DNA of 64,000 nt from the NCBI RefSeq assembly GCF_048564905.1, contig NW_027328873.1, forward strand, positions 248,001 to 312,000, given 5' to 3'. Made by a program: the position numbers and the translations under genes. This document shows positions 10,668-24,200 of this stretch, piece after piece (positions within the stretch are counted from its first letter, which is position 1; each line of letters begins with the position of its first letter). The notes under the pieces were generated by a model that made no database searches, was not told the origin of the DNA, and worked only from the letters and a program-made list of their open reading frames with translations. The DNA comes from Vicugna pacos. Its lineage: Eukaryota > Chordata > Mammalia > Artiodactyla > Camelidae.

Positions 10668-13600
10668 ATCTTGTCAGTGTTGGGGGAGGGGCTGCATCCG
10701 ATGAGAGGTTCCTAAAGTAAATGTGGTTCTGCCCACTAGCGTCCCATGGGCCTTTCTTCTTCCCTCTTTCCTTTTGTTCAGATCTGTATGCACAGTACCA
10801 ATGGAGAGAAGTGTGTCCCTTTTCAGTTGAAGGTTTCACACGTCTTTAAACTTTCTAAGAGTTCACAGTACACAGAGACCCAGTAAAGGAGACTTATGTT
10901 CCTATAATATCCGTACAACCGGAATACATATGCGTCGCATGATTTCTGCTGAAAAACCCACACTCTCAGGACATGGATCTATTTGTTTCATGGGGGCTGA
11001 ATTTCCAAGAAATGAAACCAACCCCAATGTGCACGTTACGGTCTGTCTCTTTTGCTCTTAGTACACTTTGGCAGAGCTACTTGCCTTTGTTATAGGCTTC
11101 TTACAATTCTTCTCTACGTAGCGTAGAATATGGCATTCCTTCATCCTGTTGGAAGACATACAAGACTACATCACGGACTAGGAATCCATTGGATTCCAAA
11201 TCGGCATTTGGGTGAGGTCACGATATGCTCTTATGAATCTATATTTACGAATATGAATGCACGCCTCTGATTTCCGAATACAAGTGTGCTGAGTACATGC
11301 AAGCCGCAATACTGGGTCGATGCGTGCTGAATGATCCTTGACATCACCTTGAGTATTTTCTTTTGAATAATCATGTTTCCCATGGTATATGTCAGCCAAC
11401 CGTACCATTTTGGTGCATGTTTGTTGGTTTGATTATTTGTTGGTCTGCTTCTCGCTTGTTTTGCAAACACGTCAGGACATGCATCTCTCCTTTCGCTTCA
11501 AACAGAGAGTCAAATAAGCTGATTCACTTAAGAGAGTGCTTCCAATCACCTATGATTTCCTGCTTCCCTCTCCAATCTTTAAGGTTTTGATGTCCTCCTT
11601 GCCTTCTTCTTGTTTCTTCTTTGCCACTCATGCTCTTCTTGCATTTCCAATAATGGTTTTCTTCTTTCCATTTCATCTTGCTGCTTTTCTATTCCGGGGA
11701 GTATTCTCAACCTTCCTTTTAGAAGAAGATTTGAACTGCTGAATTCTTTTATGATTTGCCGGTCTGTGGATTGCTCTAGCTCTGCCGTTATTAGAAATTG
11801 TGGTCATGTGGCATAGGCTACCCTAGGTGGCAGCATTTGGCCATTCAGGATATGGTCTGTGTCCTGGCACTCCTCCCTGTCCTGCAATATTGCTGCCGAG
11901 TTATAAGCTGAAACCCCTCTGGAGGTTCCCTTGTGACTATGTTGTTTCCTCCAGGTGCATTTTAAATCACTGTGATATTCGTGAACTTTGTTGATTGGAA
12001 TCATACAGCTGCTTGTAGGTCTATTGGGATTCCACCTCCTTTGGATGCTGTGTAATTCCTGAATTCGCATAGATGATTTTTTCTTGGCTTTCAACAAGTT
12101 TCAGTCTGATATTTCTACAGATAAATTTTCAGACATATTTTATTTCTTTATCTCTTGCTTTTCCATCTGGGACTCTTATGAATTCTAGTCTTTCATGCCC
12201 TGTCTTAACCCAGGATACAACAGCAATATTTTCATTGTTTTGCACTTGCTTTCCTATGTCCGAATCTGACCGAGGGATTTCTGTTCCCCTGTCTTCACAG
12301 TCATTCACGCGTCCCTCTGCATTATCTAGTCTGCTAAGGACTGAATTTTAGCCCTGATATTATCACATCCACTGAGTTTTCTGATATCTTTTGGCTCGTC
12401 TTTAGACTTTCTCTTCCCCTTTTCTGGTATTCTGCCTTTTGTGATTCTGAGACCCTTTTGTTCTTCAGTGTTTTCCTGACCTCCATTTTCAACACTTCGA
12501 CTGCATAGCGTTTTGCAGTCTAGTTGTTTGAAAGCTTATCTTTTGGGCCTTCAATATCTTTGGAACTGAAAATGGTACTTCCTATTTCTTTTACTGTACT
12601 TCTTCATCTATACTGGTCAGGTAATATCAGGTATCTAATGTAGATTTTTAGGGCTATGTTAAGTGAAAATTTTAGACTCTTGTCTCTACGCAATTCCAAG
12701 GGATTTCTGTGAGGACAATTTCTCCTAGACATTGATGCCATATTCTGTTCCTGTGTGTTGTCTGGTATATCTCCAATTGCTGGTGTTGCATTTGTTGTGA
12801 TGAACAACCCATACTATTTCGATTAGCATAACTTCATTTTGATTACGCTTATCTCACAATTCTGAAAGTGCGCAGGACACGGCCTCTTGTGGAAATGAGG
12901 ATTCTAAAGGTTCTCAGCTCTGCATTCTGCTCTATGTCATTTTGGAGTGTTTCCAAAACAGCAAACTGAGAGTGCGCTTGTGCTTTGTAGTGCCACGGGA
13001 ATGTCCCAATGAAAGCAGTTCTTCCCAGAGCTTCTCTATCTACTGAAACACCAGTGGAAGCACATCCATGGATGTCACACATCAGGGCCTGCTGGAATGA
13101 TCCCGCAGACCGACCTTGGTGTCCCCGCTGCCGTACCGTGCCGGTGCCAACCAAAATGTAGCATCCGATTTTGGGAGATAGTGCTGAAGGAAAAGCTTCC
13201 TCTTCTCACGCTGTGGACTTGGACCACTCTACCTTGTCCTATCATCCTTGTGGCACGGGTGCACGAAGGCCACCACAGAGCTTTTGCGCATCCTGTGCCT
13301 CAAACCAAACCATAATCCCATCCCAGGTTATGAATGTAGCAGATCCTAAGGCTTTTCATTCTGATTTCAAACACAAGGCCCCCTGGATCCCTCAGACCAG
13401 ATGCACGATAGCTCTGATTCAGCCCCACACGTGCTCTATTGGCAAAATGCCCAATTGGTCCCTGGTCCTGCAGATGCACTTGGTGTGGCCATGGGACATA
13501 TCGGTAATCTCAACCGCGCGATCAGTGTGGTTGATTTATCATTGGTACACTGTTCGGTTTGCTCTCTTGATTAGACCCACCACATCCCACAACGCACTCC

Positions 13601-15872
13601 AGATCCCTGAGACTCAGCGTATGCCATCAACCGTAGCCCTATACCTCACTTACCGATGCCCCTGCTAACTGTAATTTGGCATCACGTATCTTGGTCTGAG
13701 AATCAACTGTGGGGATATATTGCGCTGGTTTCTTTGAGTTCTGTCAGCCAAGCATCTGCTGTGCACTCTTGTAAATCTCAGCACATCACCTTCAATCTCA
13801 TGCCTCCTGTCCGCTTGAGAGGGTGCGTCCAAGTTAAACAGGGTTTCACCCTTGTTGGTCAGACCCTGCACTGGTTTCCATTCCCTGCTTTGCCTTCTCC
13901 TGCTTCCAGGTGTCCTGAGGCCTCATCCTGTCTTTGGAAGTAACAGACCCTCTTTTCGGCAAGTGTCCAGTGCCAAAGCCTGGGTGAGTGGAGTTTTACA
14001 TTTCTCTGTACAAGGGAGCGCGTGAGTGCAGGTTGCACTTCTTCTCTGCCAACTGGGCATCGATGAATCAACACTATCCAGATACATTTCACAGAAATGT
14101 GATATTTGCTTAGCTCTTGGTTTCTATACAGCCGTGGTGGGAGGGGTTGTCCAAAGAAACCTGTTTTGACATTGTGTTGATATCTCATTTGCAGTCTTTA
14201 AGAATTTTAACAGAATTCATTTCCATGTTTTGGGAGTTATACGAAAATGAAGTTATTTTTTGAAACACACTAAATCGACCTAGAAGCCAGACTTGTCAAT
14301 TTTGGTAACATTTTGTCAGCACTACGGAAAACCTAGACAGATAGAATGCAAACTAGCAGTCCAAACTGTTAAAGGGGTCATGTCAGCTCTGTACGGTTGA
14401 AGCCTCCGAGACCAACAGGAACCATGAAATAACTATTGGAAACATGAAATAACCCCCAACCTTGGATACACTTGGGCATGTGGTGCCCTTTAGTCCTATT
14501 TGTCACCTACTGGCCAATGTTGGCATTTCAAGGGGTAACATCCCTCTCTAGGAAAATACAAGAGGAAACAAACCAAATATATACATTTAGGTTTGAATCC
14601 AAAAGCACCTAGAGGCATTATAGCTAGGAGAACCCTGGTGCAGTTATGCTTGTCTATGGAGAACCAGGTGTTCTTCTATCAGTGATGAGAACAGTTAATC
14701 TTCCGATCATGTTGGGTAAAGCCATTTAACGCAACCAAGTCTGCACCCACATGATATAGTGCCCCCGGCGGCTTGACTCAAGTGAAAGACGATCCACATA
14801 AGCTGTGTCTTTAATGTCATTGGCGACTTTTACAGTACACTTCACTTTCTGACTTGTACTATTTACCTATACTGTCTTGAAAAACTGAGGCCTAATACAG
14901 ATTCAAGTTCAGTCAAAGATTCCCCTCACTTACCACACTCCCTTCACCCCAGGGAAGACATAAACACAAGATTTTCTGAATCTAGCGGAAGGCCATCGTT
15001 TCTAGGTGTGAGCTAACTATTCAATTCCTATCTATTTCAGCCGAGACTATTTGACCTTTAAGGAGTTCACTGTTGTTCACAGAGTGTGAAGCTGGAGGAA
15101 CTCTGATTCTAGGAGGGACTTGCCCTTCTCCTAATGGCTTCATTGCCGCTCAGGTACTGAACCTTCAAAATGGATGCGTGAGTGGAGGGGAGGGAAGGGC
15201 AAGTGCTTGCTAGCTAGGCCCAAACCTGGGAAAAGGCTTACCTGGGCTTGGTGAATTTTGGTCTGAATGGCTTGGGAAGGCCCCTTGGGACGTGTGGATT
15301 CTCACGACCTCTTCCAAGAACAGGAGCGTTTTGATCATCTCTGCCATCTCTTCTCTTGCACACGTCAGGGACCTTGGACCCGTTCTTGGAGAAGAGAATT
15401 GAGGAACTTCCTCAAGTCCACGTTGGCACTCCGTATGTTTCTGCCAGTATCAGCGAGGTTCAATATGTCTCCTGAATGTCTTTTGAGCCTGGTATCCTCT
15501 ACAGCTGTCTCCACGCCAGTATTCTCCATTGTAGCAGAACATCTCTCATCCATGTGTTCGCATCTCTCCTCAATGCGTGCAGCCAGCTTTTCGGCCAGCT
15601 TCTCTTCGTGACTCCCCTAAAGTCGACTTCACCAGGACTGGGCAAGTCTGAAAGTACCTCGGAGCCTCACCAGTAAGCTGATGACAGGCAGATCTTCCAC
15701 TGTCTGCCCTTTCAGGTTCTGGAAACTGACCTGTGAACTCAGGTCTTTGGGCAGCAGAAGTATCTCGAACTTACACAGCTTCCCGGACCAAACACCTAAG
15801 CCAAGCTCCACAGAGGCCTGCAGCCCCTCCATCACACTGATCCACCCACAGAACTCGGCCCGGTTACCTAGG
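10582..15872. repeat. Array unit 3 (5291 bp)
   Basis: The short GT run near 12750 has one dinucleotide fewer than in most copies, as in unit 5. The GC palindrome at 14761-14772 is broken by a G-to-C change also seen at the end of unit 5. From about 14750 onward the variants match the end of unit 5 and continue into the matching first halves of units 4 and 6. Confidence 0.97.
11579..12500 (-). mobile_element. LINE-1-type ORF1 relic, unit 3
   Basis: Same relic. The C-terminal domain frame at 11804-12097 is open for 97 codons, with the shared in-frame TGA after it. The coiled-coil part is at about 12300-12360. Confidence 0.7.
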
Positions 15873-15958
15873 ATCCAACAGCCACAACAAGCCTCGTGGA
15901 ACACACCAACATTCCACCTGGAATCCAACCGGTAACTGCCAACCCCAATGGCTGCTGC
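15242..15958 (-). other. Exon-like minus-strand segment, unit 3
   Basis: Same structure with both blocks open. Block B differs from unit 2 by an alanine/threonine-type change near 15533. Confidence 0.3.
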
Positions 15959-18900
15959 ATCTTGTCAGTGTTGGGGGAGGGGCTGCATCCGACGAGAGGT
16001 TCCTAAAGTAAATGTGGTTCTGCCCACTAGCGTCCCATGGGCCTTTCTTCTTCCCTCTTTCCTTTTGTTCAGATCTGTATGCACAGTACCAATGGAGAGA
16101 ATTGTGTCCCTTTTCAGTTGAAGGTTTCACACGTCTTTAAACTTTCTAAGAGTTCACAGTACACAGAGACCCAGTAAAGGAGACTTATGTTCCTATAATA
16201 TCCGTACAACCGGAATACATATGCTTCGCATGATTTCTGCTGAAATACCCACAGTCTCAGGACATGGATCTATTTGTTTCATGGGGGCTGAATTTCCAAG
16301 AAATGAAACCAACCCCAATGTGCACTTTACTGTCTGTCTCTTTTGCTCTTAGTACACTTTGGCTGAGCTACTTGCCTTTGTTATAGGCTTCTTACAATTC
16401 TTCTCTACGTAACGTAGAATATGGCATTCCTTCATCCTGTTGGAAGACATACAAGACTACATCACGGACTAGGAATCCATTGGATTCCAAATCGGCATTT
16501 GGGTGAGGTCACGATATGCTCTTATGAATCTATATTTACGAATATGAATGCACGCCTCTGATTTCCGAATACAAGTGTGCTGAGTACATGCAAGCCGCAA
16601 TACTGGGTCGATGCGTGCTGAATGATCCTTGACATCACCTTGAGTATTTTCTTTTGAATAATCATGTTTCCCATGGTATATGTCAGCCAACCGTACCATT
16701 TTGGTGCATGTTTGTTGGTTTGATTCTTTGTTGGTCTGCTTCTCGCTTGTTTTGCAAACACGTCAGGACATGCATCTCTCCTTTCGCTTCAAACAGAGAG
16801 TCAAATAAGCTGATTCACTTAAGAGAGTGCTTCCAATCACCTATGATTTCCTGCTTCCCTCTCCAATCTTTAAGGTTTTGATGTCCTCCTTGCCTTCTTC
16901 TTGTTTCTTCTTTGCCACTCATGCTCTTCTTGCATTTCCAATAATGGTTTTCTTCTTTCCATTTCATCTTGCTGCTTTTCTATTCCGGGGAGTATTCTCA
17001 ACCTTCCTTTTAGAAGAAGTTTTGAACTGCTGAATTCTTTTATGATTTGCCGGTCTGTGGATTGCTCTAGCTCTACCGTTATTAGAAATGGTGGTCATGT
17101 GGCATAGGCTACCCTAGGTGGCAGCATTTGGCCATTCAGGATATGGTCTGTGTCCTGGCACTCCTCCCTGTCCTGCAATATTGCTGCCGAGTTATAAGCT
17201 GAAACCCCTCTGGAGGTTCCCTTGTGACTATGTTGTTTCCTCCAGGTGCATTTTAAATCACTGTGATATTCGTGAACTTTGTTGATTGGAATCATACAGC
17301 TGCTTGTAGGTCTATTGGGATTCCACCTCCTTTGGATGCTGTGTAATTCCTGAATTCGCATAGATGATTTTTCTTGGCTTTCAACAAGTTTCAGTCTGAT
17401 ATTTCTACAGATAAATTTTCAGACATATTTTATTTCTTTATCTCTTGCTTTTCCATCTGGGACTCTTATGAATTCTAGTCTTTCATGCCCTGTCTTAACC
17501 CAGGATACAACAGCAATATTTTCATTGTTTTGCACTTGCTTTCCTATGTCCGAATCTGACCGAGGGATTTCTGTTCCCCTGTCTTCACAGTCATTCACGC
17601 GTCCCTCTGCATTATCTAGTCTGCTAAGGACTGAATTTTAGCCCTGATATTATCACATCCACTGAGTTTTCTGATATCTTTTGGCTCGTCTTTAGACTTT
17701 CTCTTCCCCTTTTCTGGTATTCTGCCTTTTGTGATTCTGAGACCCTTTTGTTCTTCAGTGTTTTCCTGACCTCCATTTTCAACACTTGGAATGCAAAGCG
17801 TTTTGCAGTCTAGTTACTTGAAAGCTTATCTTTTGGGCCTTCAATATCTTTGGAACTGAAAATGGTACTTCCTATTTCTTTTACTGTACTTCTTCGTCTC
17901 TACTGGTCAGGTAATATCAGGTATCTAATGTAGATTTTTAGGGCTATGTTAAGTGAAAATTTTAGACTCTTGTCTCTATGCAATTCCAAGGGATTTCTGT
18001 GAGGACAATTTCTCCTAGACATTGATGCCATATTCTCTTCCTGTGTGTGTTGTCTGGTATATCTCCAATTGCTGGTGTTGCATTTGTTGTGATGAACAAC
18101 CCATACTATTTCGATTAGCATAACTTCATTTTGATTACGCTTATCTCACAATTCTGAAAGTGCGCAGGACACGGCCTCTTGTGGAAATGAGGATTCTAAA
18201 GGTTCTCAGCTCTGCATTCTGCTCTATGTCATTTTGGAGTGTTTCCAATACAGCAAACTGAGAGTGCGCTTGTGCTTTGTAGTGCCACGGGAATGTCCCA
18301 ATGAAAGCAGTTCTTCCCAGAGCTTCTCTGTCTACTGAAACACCAGTGGAAGCACATCCATGGATGTCACAAATCAGGGCCTGCTGGAATGATCCCGCAG
18401 ACCGACCTTGGTGTCCTCGCTGCCGTACCATTCCGGTGCCATCCAAAATGTAGCATCCGATTTTGGGAGATAGTGCTGAAGGAAATGCTTCCTCTTCTCA
18501 CGCTGTGGACTTGGACCACTCTAGCTTGTCCTATCATCCTTGTGGCACGGGTGCACGAAGGCCACCACAGAGCTGTTGCGCATCCTGTGCCTCAAACCAA
18601 ACCATAATCCCAGCCCAGGTTATGAATGTAGCAGATCCTAAGGCTTTTCATTCTGATTTCAAACCCAAGGCCCCCTGGATCCCTCAGACCAGATGCACGA
18701 TAGCTCTGATTCAGCCCCACACGTGCTCTATTGGCAAAATGCCAAATTGGTCCCTGGTCGTGCAGATGCACTGGGTGTGGCCATGAGACAGATCGGTAAT
18801 CTCAACCGCGCGACCAGTGTGGTTGATTTATCATTGGTACACTGTTCGGTTTGCTCTCTTGATTAGACCCACCACATCGCACAACGCACTCCAGATCCCT

Positions 18901-21163
18901 GAGACTCAGCGTATGCCATCAACCGTAGCCCTATACCTCACTTACCGATTCTCCTGCTAACTGTAATTTGGCATCACGAATCTTGGTCTCAGAATCAACT
19001 GTGGGGATATTTTGCGCTGGTTTCTTTGAGTTCTGTCAGCCAAGCATCTGCTGTGCACTCTTGTAAATCTCAGCACATCACCTTCAATCTCATGCCTCCT
19101 GTCCGCTTGAGAGGGTGCGTCCAAGTTAAACAGGGTTTCACCCTTATTGGTCAGACCCTGTACTGGTTTCCATTCCCTGCTTTGCCTTCTCCTGCTTCCA
19201 GGTGTCCTGAGGCCTCATCCTGTCTTTGGAAGTAATAGACCTCTCTTCGGCAAGTGTCCTGTGCCAAAGGCTGGGTGAGTGGAGTTTTACATTTCTCTGT
19301 ACAAGGGAGCGCGTGAGTGCAGGTTGCACTTCTTCTCTGCCAACTGGGCATCGATGAATAAACACTATCCAGATACATTTCACAGAAATGTGATATTTGC
19401 TTAGCTCTTGGTTTCTATACAGCCGTGGTGGGAGGGGTTGTCCAAAGAAACCTGTTTTGACATTGTGTTGATATCTCATTTGCAGTCTTTAAGAATTTTA
19501 ACAGAATTCATTTCCATGTTTTGGGAGTTATACGAAAATGAAGTTATTTTTTGAAACACACTAAATCGACCTAGATGCCAGACTTGTCAATTTTGGTAAC
19601 ATTGTGTCAGCTCTACGGAAAACCTAGACAGATAGAATGCAAACTAGCAGTCCAAACTGTTAAAGGGGTCATGTCAGCTCTTTACGGTTGAAGCCTCCGA
19701 GACCAACAGGAACCATGAAATAACTATTGGAAACATGAAATAACCCCCAACCTTGGATACACTTGGGCATGTGGTGCCCTTTAGTCCTATTTGTCACCTA
19801 CTGGCCAATGTTGGCATTTCAAGGGGTAACATCCCTCTCTAGGAAAATACAAGAGGAAACAAACCAAATATATACATTTAGGTTTGAATCCAAAAGCTCC
19901 TAGAGGCATTATAGCTAGGAGAACCCTGCTGCACTTATGCTTGTCTATGGAGAACCAGGTGTTCTTCTATCAGTGATGAGAACAGTTAATCTTCCGATCA
20001 TGTTGGGTAAAGCCATTTAACGCAACCAAGTCTGCACCCACATGATATAGTGCCCCCGGGGGCTTGACTCAAGTGAAAGACAATCCACATAAGCTGTGTC
20101 TTTAATGTCATTGGCGACTTTTACAGTACACTTCACTTTCTGACTTGTACTATTTACCTATACTGTCTTGAAAAACTGAGGCCTAATACAGATTCAAGTT
20201 CAGTCAAAGATTCCCCTCACTTACCACACTCCCTTCACCCCAGGGAAGACATAAACACAACATTTGCTGAATCTAGCGGAAGGCCATCGTTTCTAGGTGT
20301 GAGCTAATTATTCAATTCCTATCTATTTCAGCCGAGACTATTTGACATTTAGGGAATTCACGGATGTTCACAGAGTGTGAAGCTGGAGGAACTCTGATTC
20401 TAGGAGGGACTTGCCCTTCTCCTAATGGCTTCATTGCCGCTCAGGTACTGAACCTTCAAAATGGATGCGTGAGTGGAGGGGAGGGAAGGGCAAGTGCTTG
20501 CTAGCTAGGCCCAAACCTGGGAAAAGGCTTACCTGGGCTTGGTGAATTTTGGTCTGAATGGCTTGGGAAGGCCCCTTGGGACGTGTGGATTCTCACGACC
20601 TCTTCCAAGAACAGGAGCGTTTTGATCATCTCTGCCATCTCTTCTCTTGCACACGTCAGGGACCTTGGACCCGTTCTTGGAGAAGAGAATTGAGGAACTT
20701 CCTCAAGTCCACGTTGGCACTCCGTATGTTTCTGCCAGTATCAGCGAGGTTCAATATGTCTCCTGAATGTCTTTTGAGCCTGGTATCCTCTACAGCTGTC
20801 TCCACGCCAGTATTCTCCATTGTAGCAGAACATCTCTCATCCATGTGTTCGCATCTCTCCTCAATCCGTGCCGCCAGATTTTCGGCCAGGTTCTCTTCGT
20901 GACTCCCCTAAAGTCGACTTCACCAGGACTGGGCAAGTCTGAAAGTACCTCGGAGCCTCACCAGTAAGCTGATGACAGGCAGATCTTCCACTGTCTGCCC
21001 TTTCAGGTTCTGGAAACTGACCTGTGAACTCAGGTCTTTGGGCAGCAGAAGTATCTCGAACTTACACAGCTTCCCGGACCAAACACCTAAGCCAAGCTCC
21101 ACAGAGGCCTGCAGCCCCTCCATCACACTGATCCACCCACAGAACTCGGCCCGGTTACCTAGG
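15873..21163. repeat. Array unit 4 (5291 bp)
   Basis: The first 1.9 kb carries a variant set shared with unit 6 and largely with unit 7 (near 15943, 16225, 16254, 16363, 16411 and 17075, and a one-base shorter T run at 17367). Further on it resembles unit 5 instead, sharing the variant near 18430. The copy is therefore a mosaic. Confidence 0.97.
16870..17790 (-). mobile_element. LINE-1-type ORF1 relic, unit 4 (frame-joined variant)
   Basis: Same relic, but the T run at about 17367 on the plus strand is one base shorter than in most copies. On the minus strand this puts the coiled-coil/RRM part and the C-terminal part (17095-17361 and onward) in one frame at the junction ESQEKSSMRIQEL. This is probably the ancestral state of the junction; the other stops remain. 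Confidence 0.7.
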
Positions 21164-21249
21164 ATCCAACAGCCACAACAAGCCTCGTGGAACACACCAA
21201 CATTCCACCTGGAATCCAACCGGTAACTGCCATCCCCAATGGCTGCTGC
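20533..21249 (-). other. Exon-like minus-strand segment, unit 4
   Basis: Same structure with both blocks open. There are two nearby changes at 20878 and 20890, at the start of block B. Confidence 0.3.
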
Positions 21250-24200
21250 ATCTTGTCAGTGTTGGGGGAGGGGCTGCATCCGAAAAGAGGTTCCTAAAGT
21301 AAATGTGGTTCTGCCCACTAGCGTCCCATGGGCCTTTCTTCTTCCCTCTTTCCTTTTGTTCAGATCTGTATGCACAGTACCAATGGAGAGAAGTGTGTCC
21401 CTTTTCAGTTGAAGGTTTCACACGTCTTTAAACTTTCTAAGAGTTCACAGTACACAGAGACCCAGTAAAGGAGACTTATGTTCCTATAATATCCGTACAA
21501 CCGGAATACATATGCGTCGCATGATTTCTGCTGAAAAACCCACACTCTCAGGACATGGATCTATTTGTTTCATGGGGGCTGAATTTCCAAGAAATGAAAC
21601 CAACCCCAATGTGCACTTTACTGTCTGTCTCTTTTGCTCTTAGTACACTTTGGCAGAGCTACTTGCCTTTGTTATAGGCTTCTTACAATTCTTCTCTACG
21701 TAGCGTAGAATATGGCATTCCTTCATCCTGTTGGAAGACATACAAGACTACATCACGGACTAGGAAACCATTGGATTCCAAATCGGCATTTGGGTGAGGT
21801 CACGATATGCTCTTATGAATCTATATTTACGAATATGAATGCACGCCTCTGATTTCCGAATACAAGTGTGCTGAGTACATGCAAGCCGCAATACTGGGTC
21901 GATGCGTGCTGAAAGATCCTTGACATCACCTTGAGTATTTTCTTTTGAATAATCATGTTTCCCATGGTATATGTCAGCCAACCGTACCATTTTGGTGCAT
22001 GTTTGTTGGTTTGATTCTTTGTTGGTCTGCTTCTCGCTTGTTTTGCAAACACGTCAGGACATGCATCTCTCCTTTCGCTTCAAACAGAGAGTCAAATAAG
22101 CTGATTCACTTAAGAGAGTGCTTCCAATCACCTATGATTTCCTGCTTCCCTCTCCAATCTTTAAGGTTTTGATGTCCTCCTTGCCTTCTTCTTGTTTCTT
22201 CTTTGCCACTCAGGCTCTTCTTGCATTTCCAATAATGGTTTTCTTCTTTCCATTTCATCTTGCTGCTTTTCTATTCTGGGGAGTATTCTCAACCTTCTTT
22301 TTAGAAGAAGTTTTGAACTGCTGAATTCTTTTATGATTTGCCGGTCTGTGGATTGCTCTAGATCTGCCGTTATTAGAAATGGTGGTCATGTGGCATAGGC
22401 TACCCTAGGTGGCAGCATTTGGCCATTCAGGATATGGTCTGTGTCCTGGCACTCCTCCCTGTCCTGCAATATTGCTGCCGAGTTATAAGCTGAAACCCCT
22501 CTGGAGGTTCCCTTGTGAATATGTTGTTTCCTCCAGGTGCATTTTAAATCACTGTGATGTTCGTGAAATTTGTTGATTGGAATCATACTGCTGTTGGTAG
22601 GTCTATTGGGATTCCACCTCCTTTGGATGCTGTGTAACTCCTGAATTCGCATAGATGATTTTTTCTTGGCTTTCAACATGTTTCAGTCTGATATTTCTAC
22701 AGATAAATTTTCTTACATATTTTATTTCTTTATCTCTTGCTTTTCCATCTGGGACTCTTATGATTTCTAGTCTTTCATGCCCTGTCTTAACCCAGGATAC
22801 AACAGCATTATTTTCATTGTTTTGCACTTGCTTTCCTATGTCCGAATCTGACCGAGGGATTTCTGTTCCCCTGTCTTCACAGTCATTCACGCGTCCCTCT
22901 GCATTATCTAGTCTGCTAAGGACTGAATTTTAGCCCTGATATTATCACATCCACTGAGTTTTCTGATATCTTTTGGCTCGTCTTTAGACTTTCTCTTCCC
23001 CTTTTCTGGTATTCTGCCTTTTGTGATTCTGAGACCCTTTTGTTCTTCAGTGTTTTCCTGACCTCCATTTTCAACACTTGGACTGCATAGCGTTTTGCAG
23101 TCTAGTTGTTTGAAAGCTTATCTTTTGGGCCTTCAATATCTTTGGAACTGAAAATGATACTTCCAATTTCTTTTACTGTACTTCTTCATCTCTACTGGTC
23201 AGGTAATATCAGGTATTTAATGTAGATTTTTAGGGCTATGTTAAGTGAAAATTTTAGGCTCTTGTCTCTACACAATTCCAAGGGATTTCTGTGAGGACAA
23301 TTTCTCCTAGACATTGATGCCATATTCTCTTCCTGTGTGTTGTCTGGTATATCTCCAATTGCTGGTGTTGCATTTGTTGTGATGAACAACCCATACTATT
23401 TCGATTAGCATAACTTCATTTTGATTACGCTTATCTCACAATTCTTAAAGTGCGCAGGACTCGGCCTCTTGTGGAAATGAGGATTCTAAAGGTTCTCAGC
23501 TCTGCATTCTGCTCTATGTCATTTTGGAGTGTTTCCAAAACAGCAAACTGAGAGTGCGCTTGTGCTTTGTAGTGCCACGGGAATGTCCCAATGAAAGCAG
23601 TTCTTCCCAGAGCTTCTCTGTCTACTGAAACACCAGTGGAAGCACATCCATGGATGTCACACATCAGGGCCTGCTGGAATGATCCCGCAGACCGACCTTG
23701 GTGTCCTCGCTGCCGTACCATTCCGGTGCCATCCAAAATGTAGCATCCGATTTTGGGAGATAGTGCTGAAGGAAATGCTTCCTCTTCTCACGCTGTGGAC
23801 TTGGACCACTCTACCTTGTCCTATCATCCTTGTGGCACGTGTGCACGAAGGCCACCACAGAGCTGTTGCGCATCCTGTGCCTCAAACCAAATCATAATCC
23901 CAGCCCAGGTTATGAATGTAGCAGATCCTTAGGCTTTTCATTCTGATTTCAAACCCAAGGCCCCCTGGATCCCTCAGACCAGATGCACGATAGCTCTGAT
24001 TCAGCCCCACACGTGCTCTTTTGGCAAAATGCCCAATTGGTCCCTGGTCCTGCAGATGCACTGGGTGTGGCCATGGGACATATCGGTAATCTCAACCGCG
24101 CGACCAGTGTGTTTGATTTATCATTGGTACACTGTTCGGTTTGCTCTCTTGATTAGACCCACCACATCCCACAACGCACTCCAGATCCCTGAGACTCAGC

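Noticed and set aside
13171-13668. 165-codon plus-strand open frame, also at 29044-29541, 34335-34832, 39626-40123, 50205-50702 and 55497-55994
   Set aside because: It is interrupted in units 1, 2, 4, 5, 9 and 12, has no recognisable domain, and overlaps open frames on the other strand. Length varies with single changes, as expected of chance frames in a homogeneous repeat.
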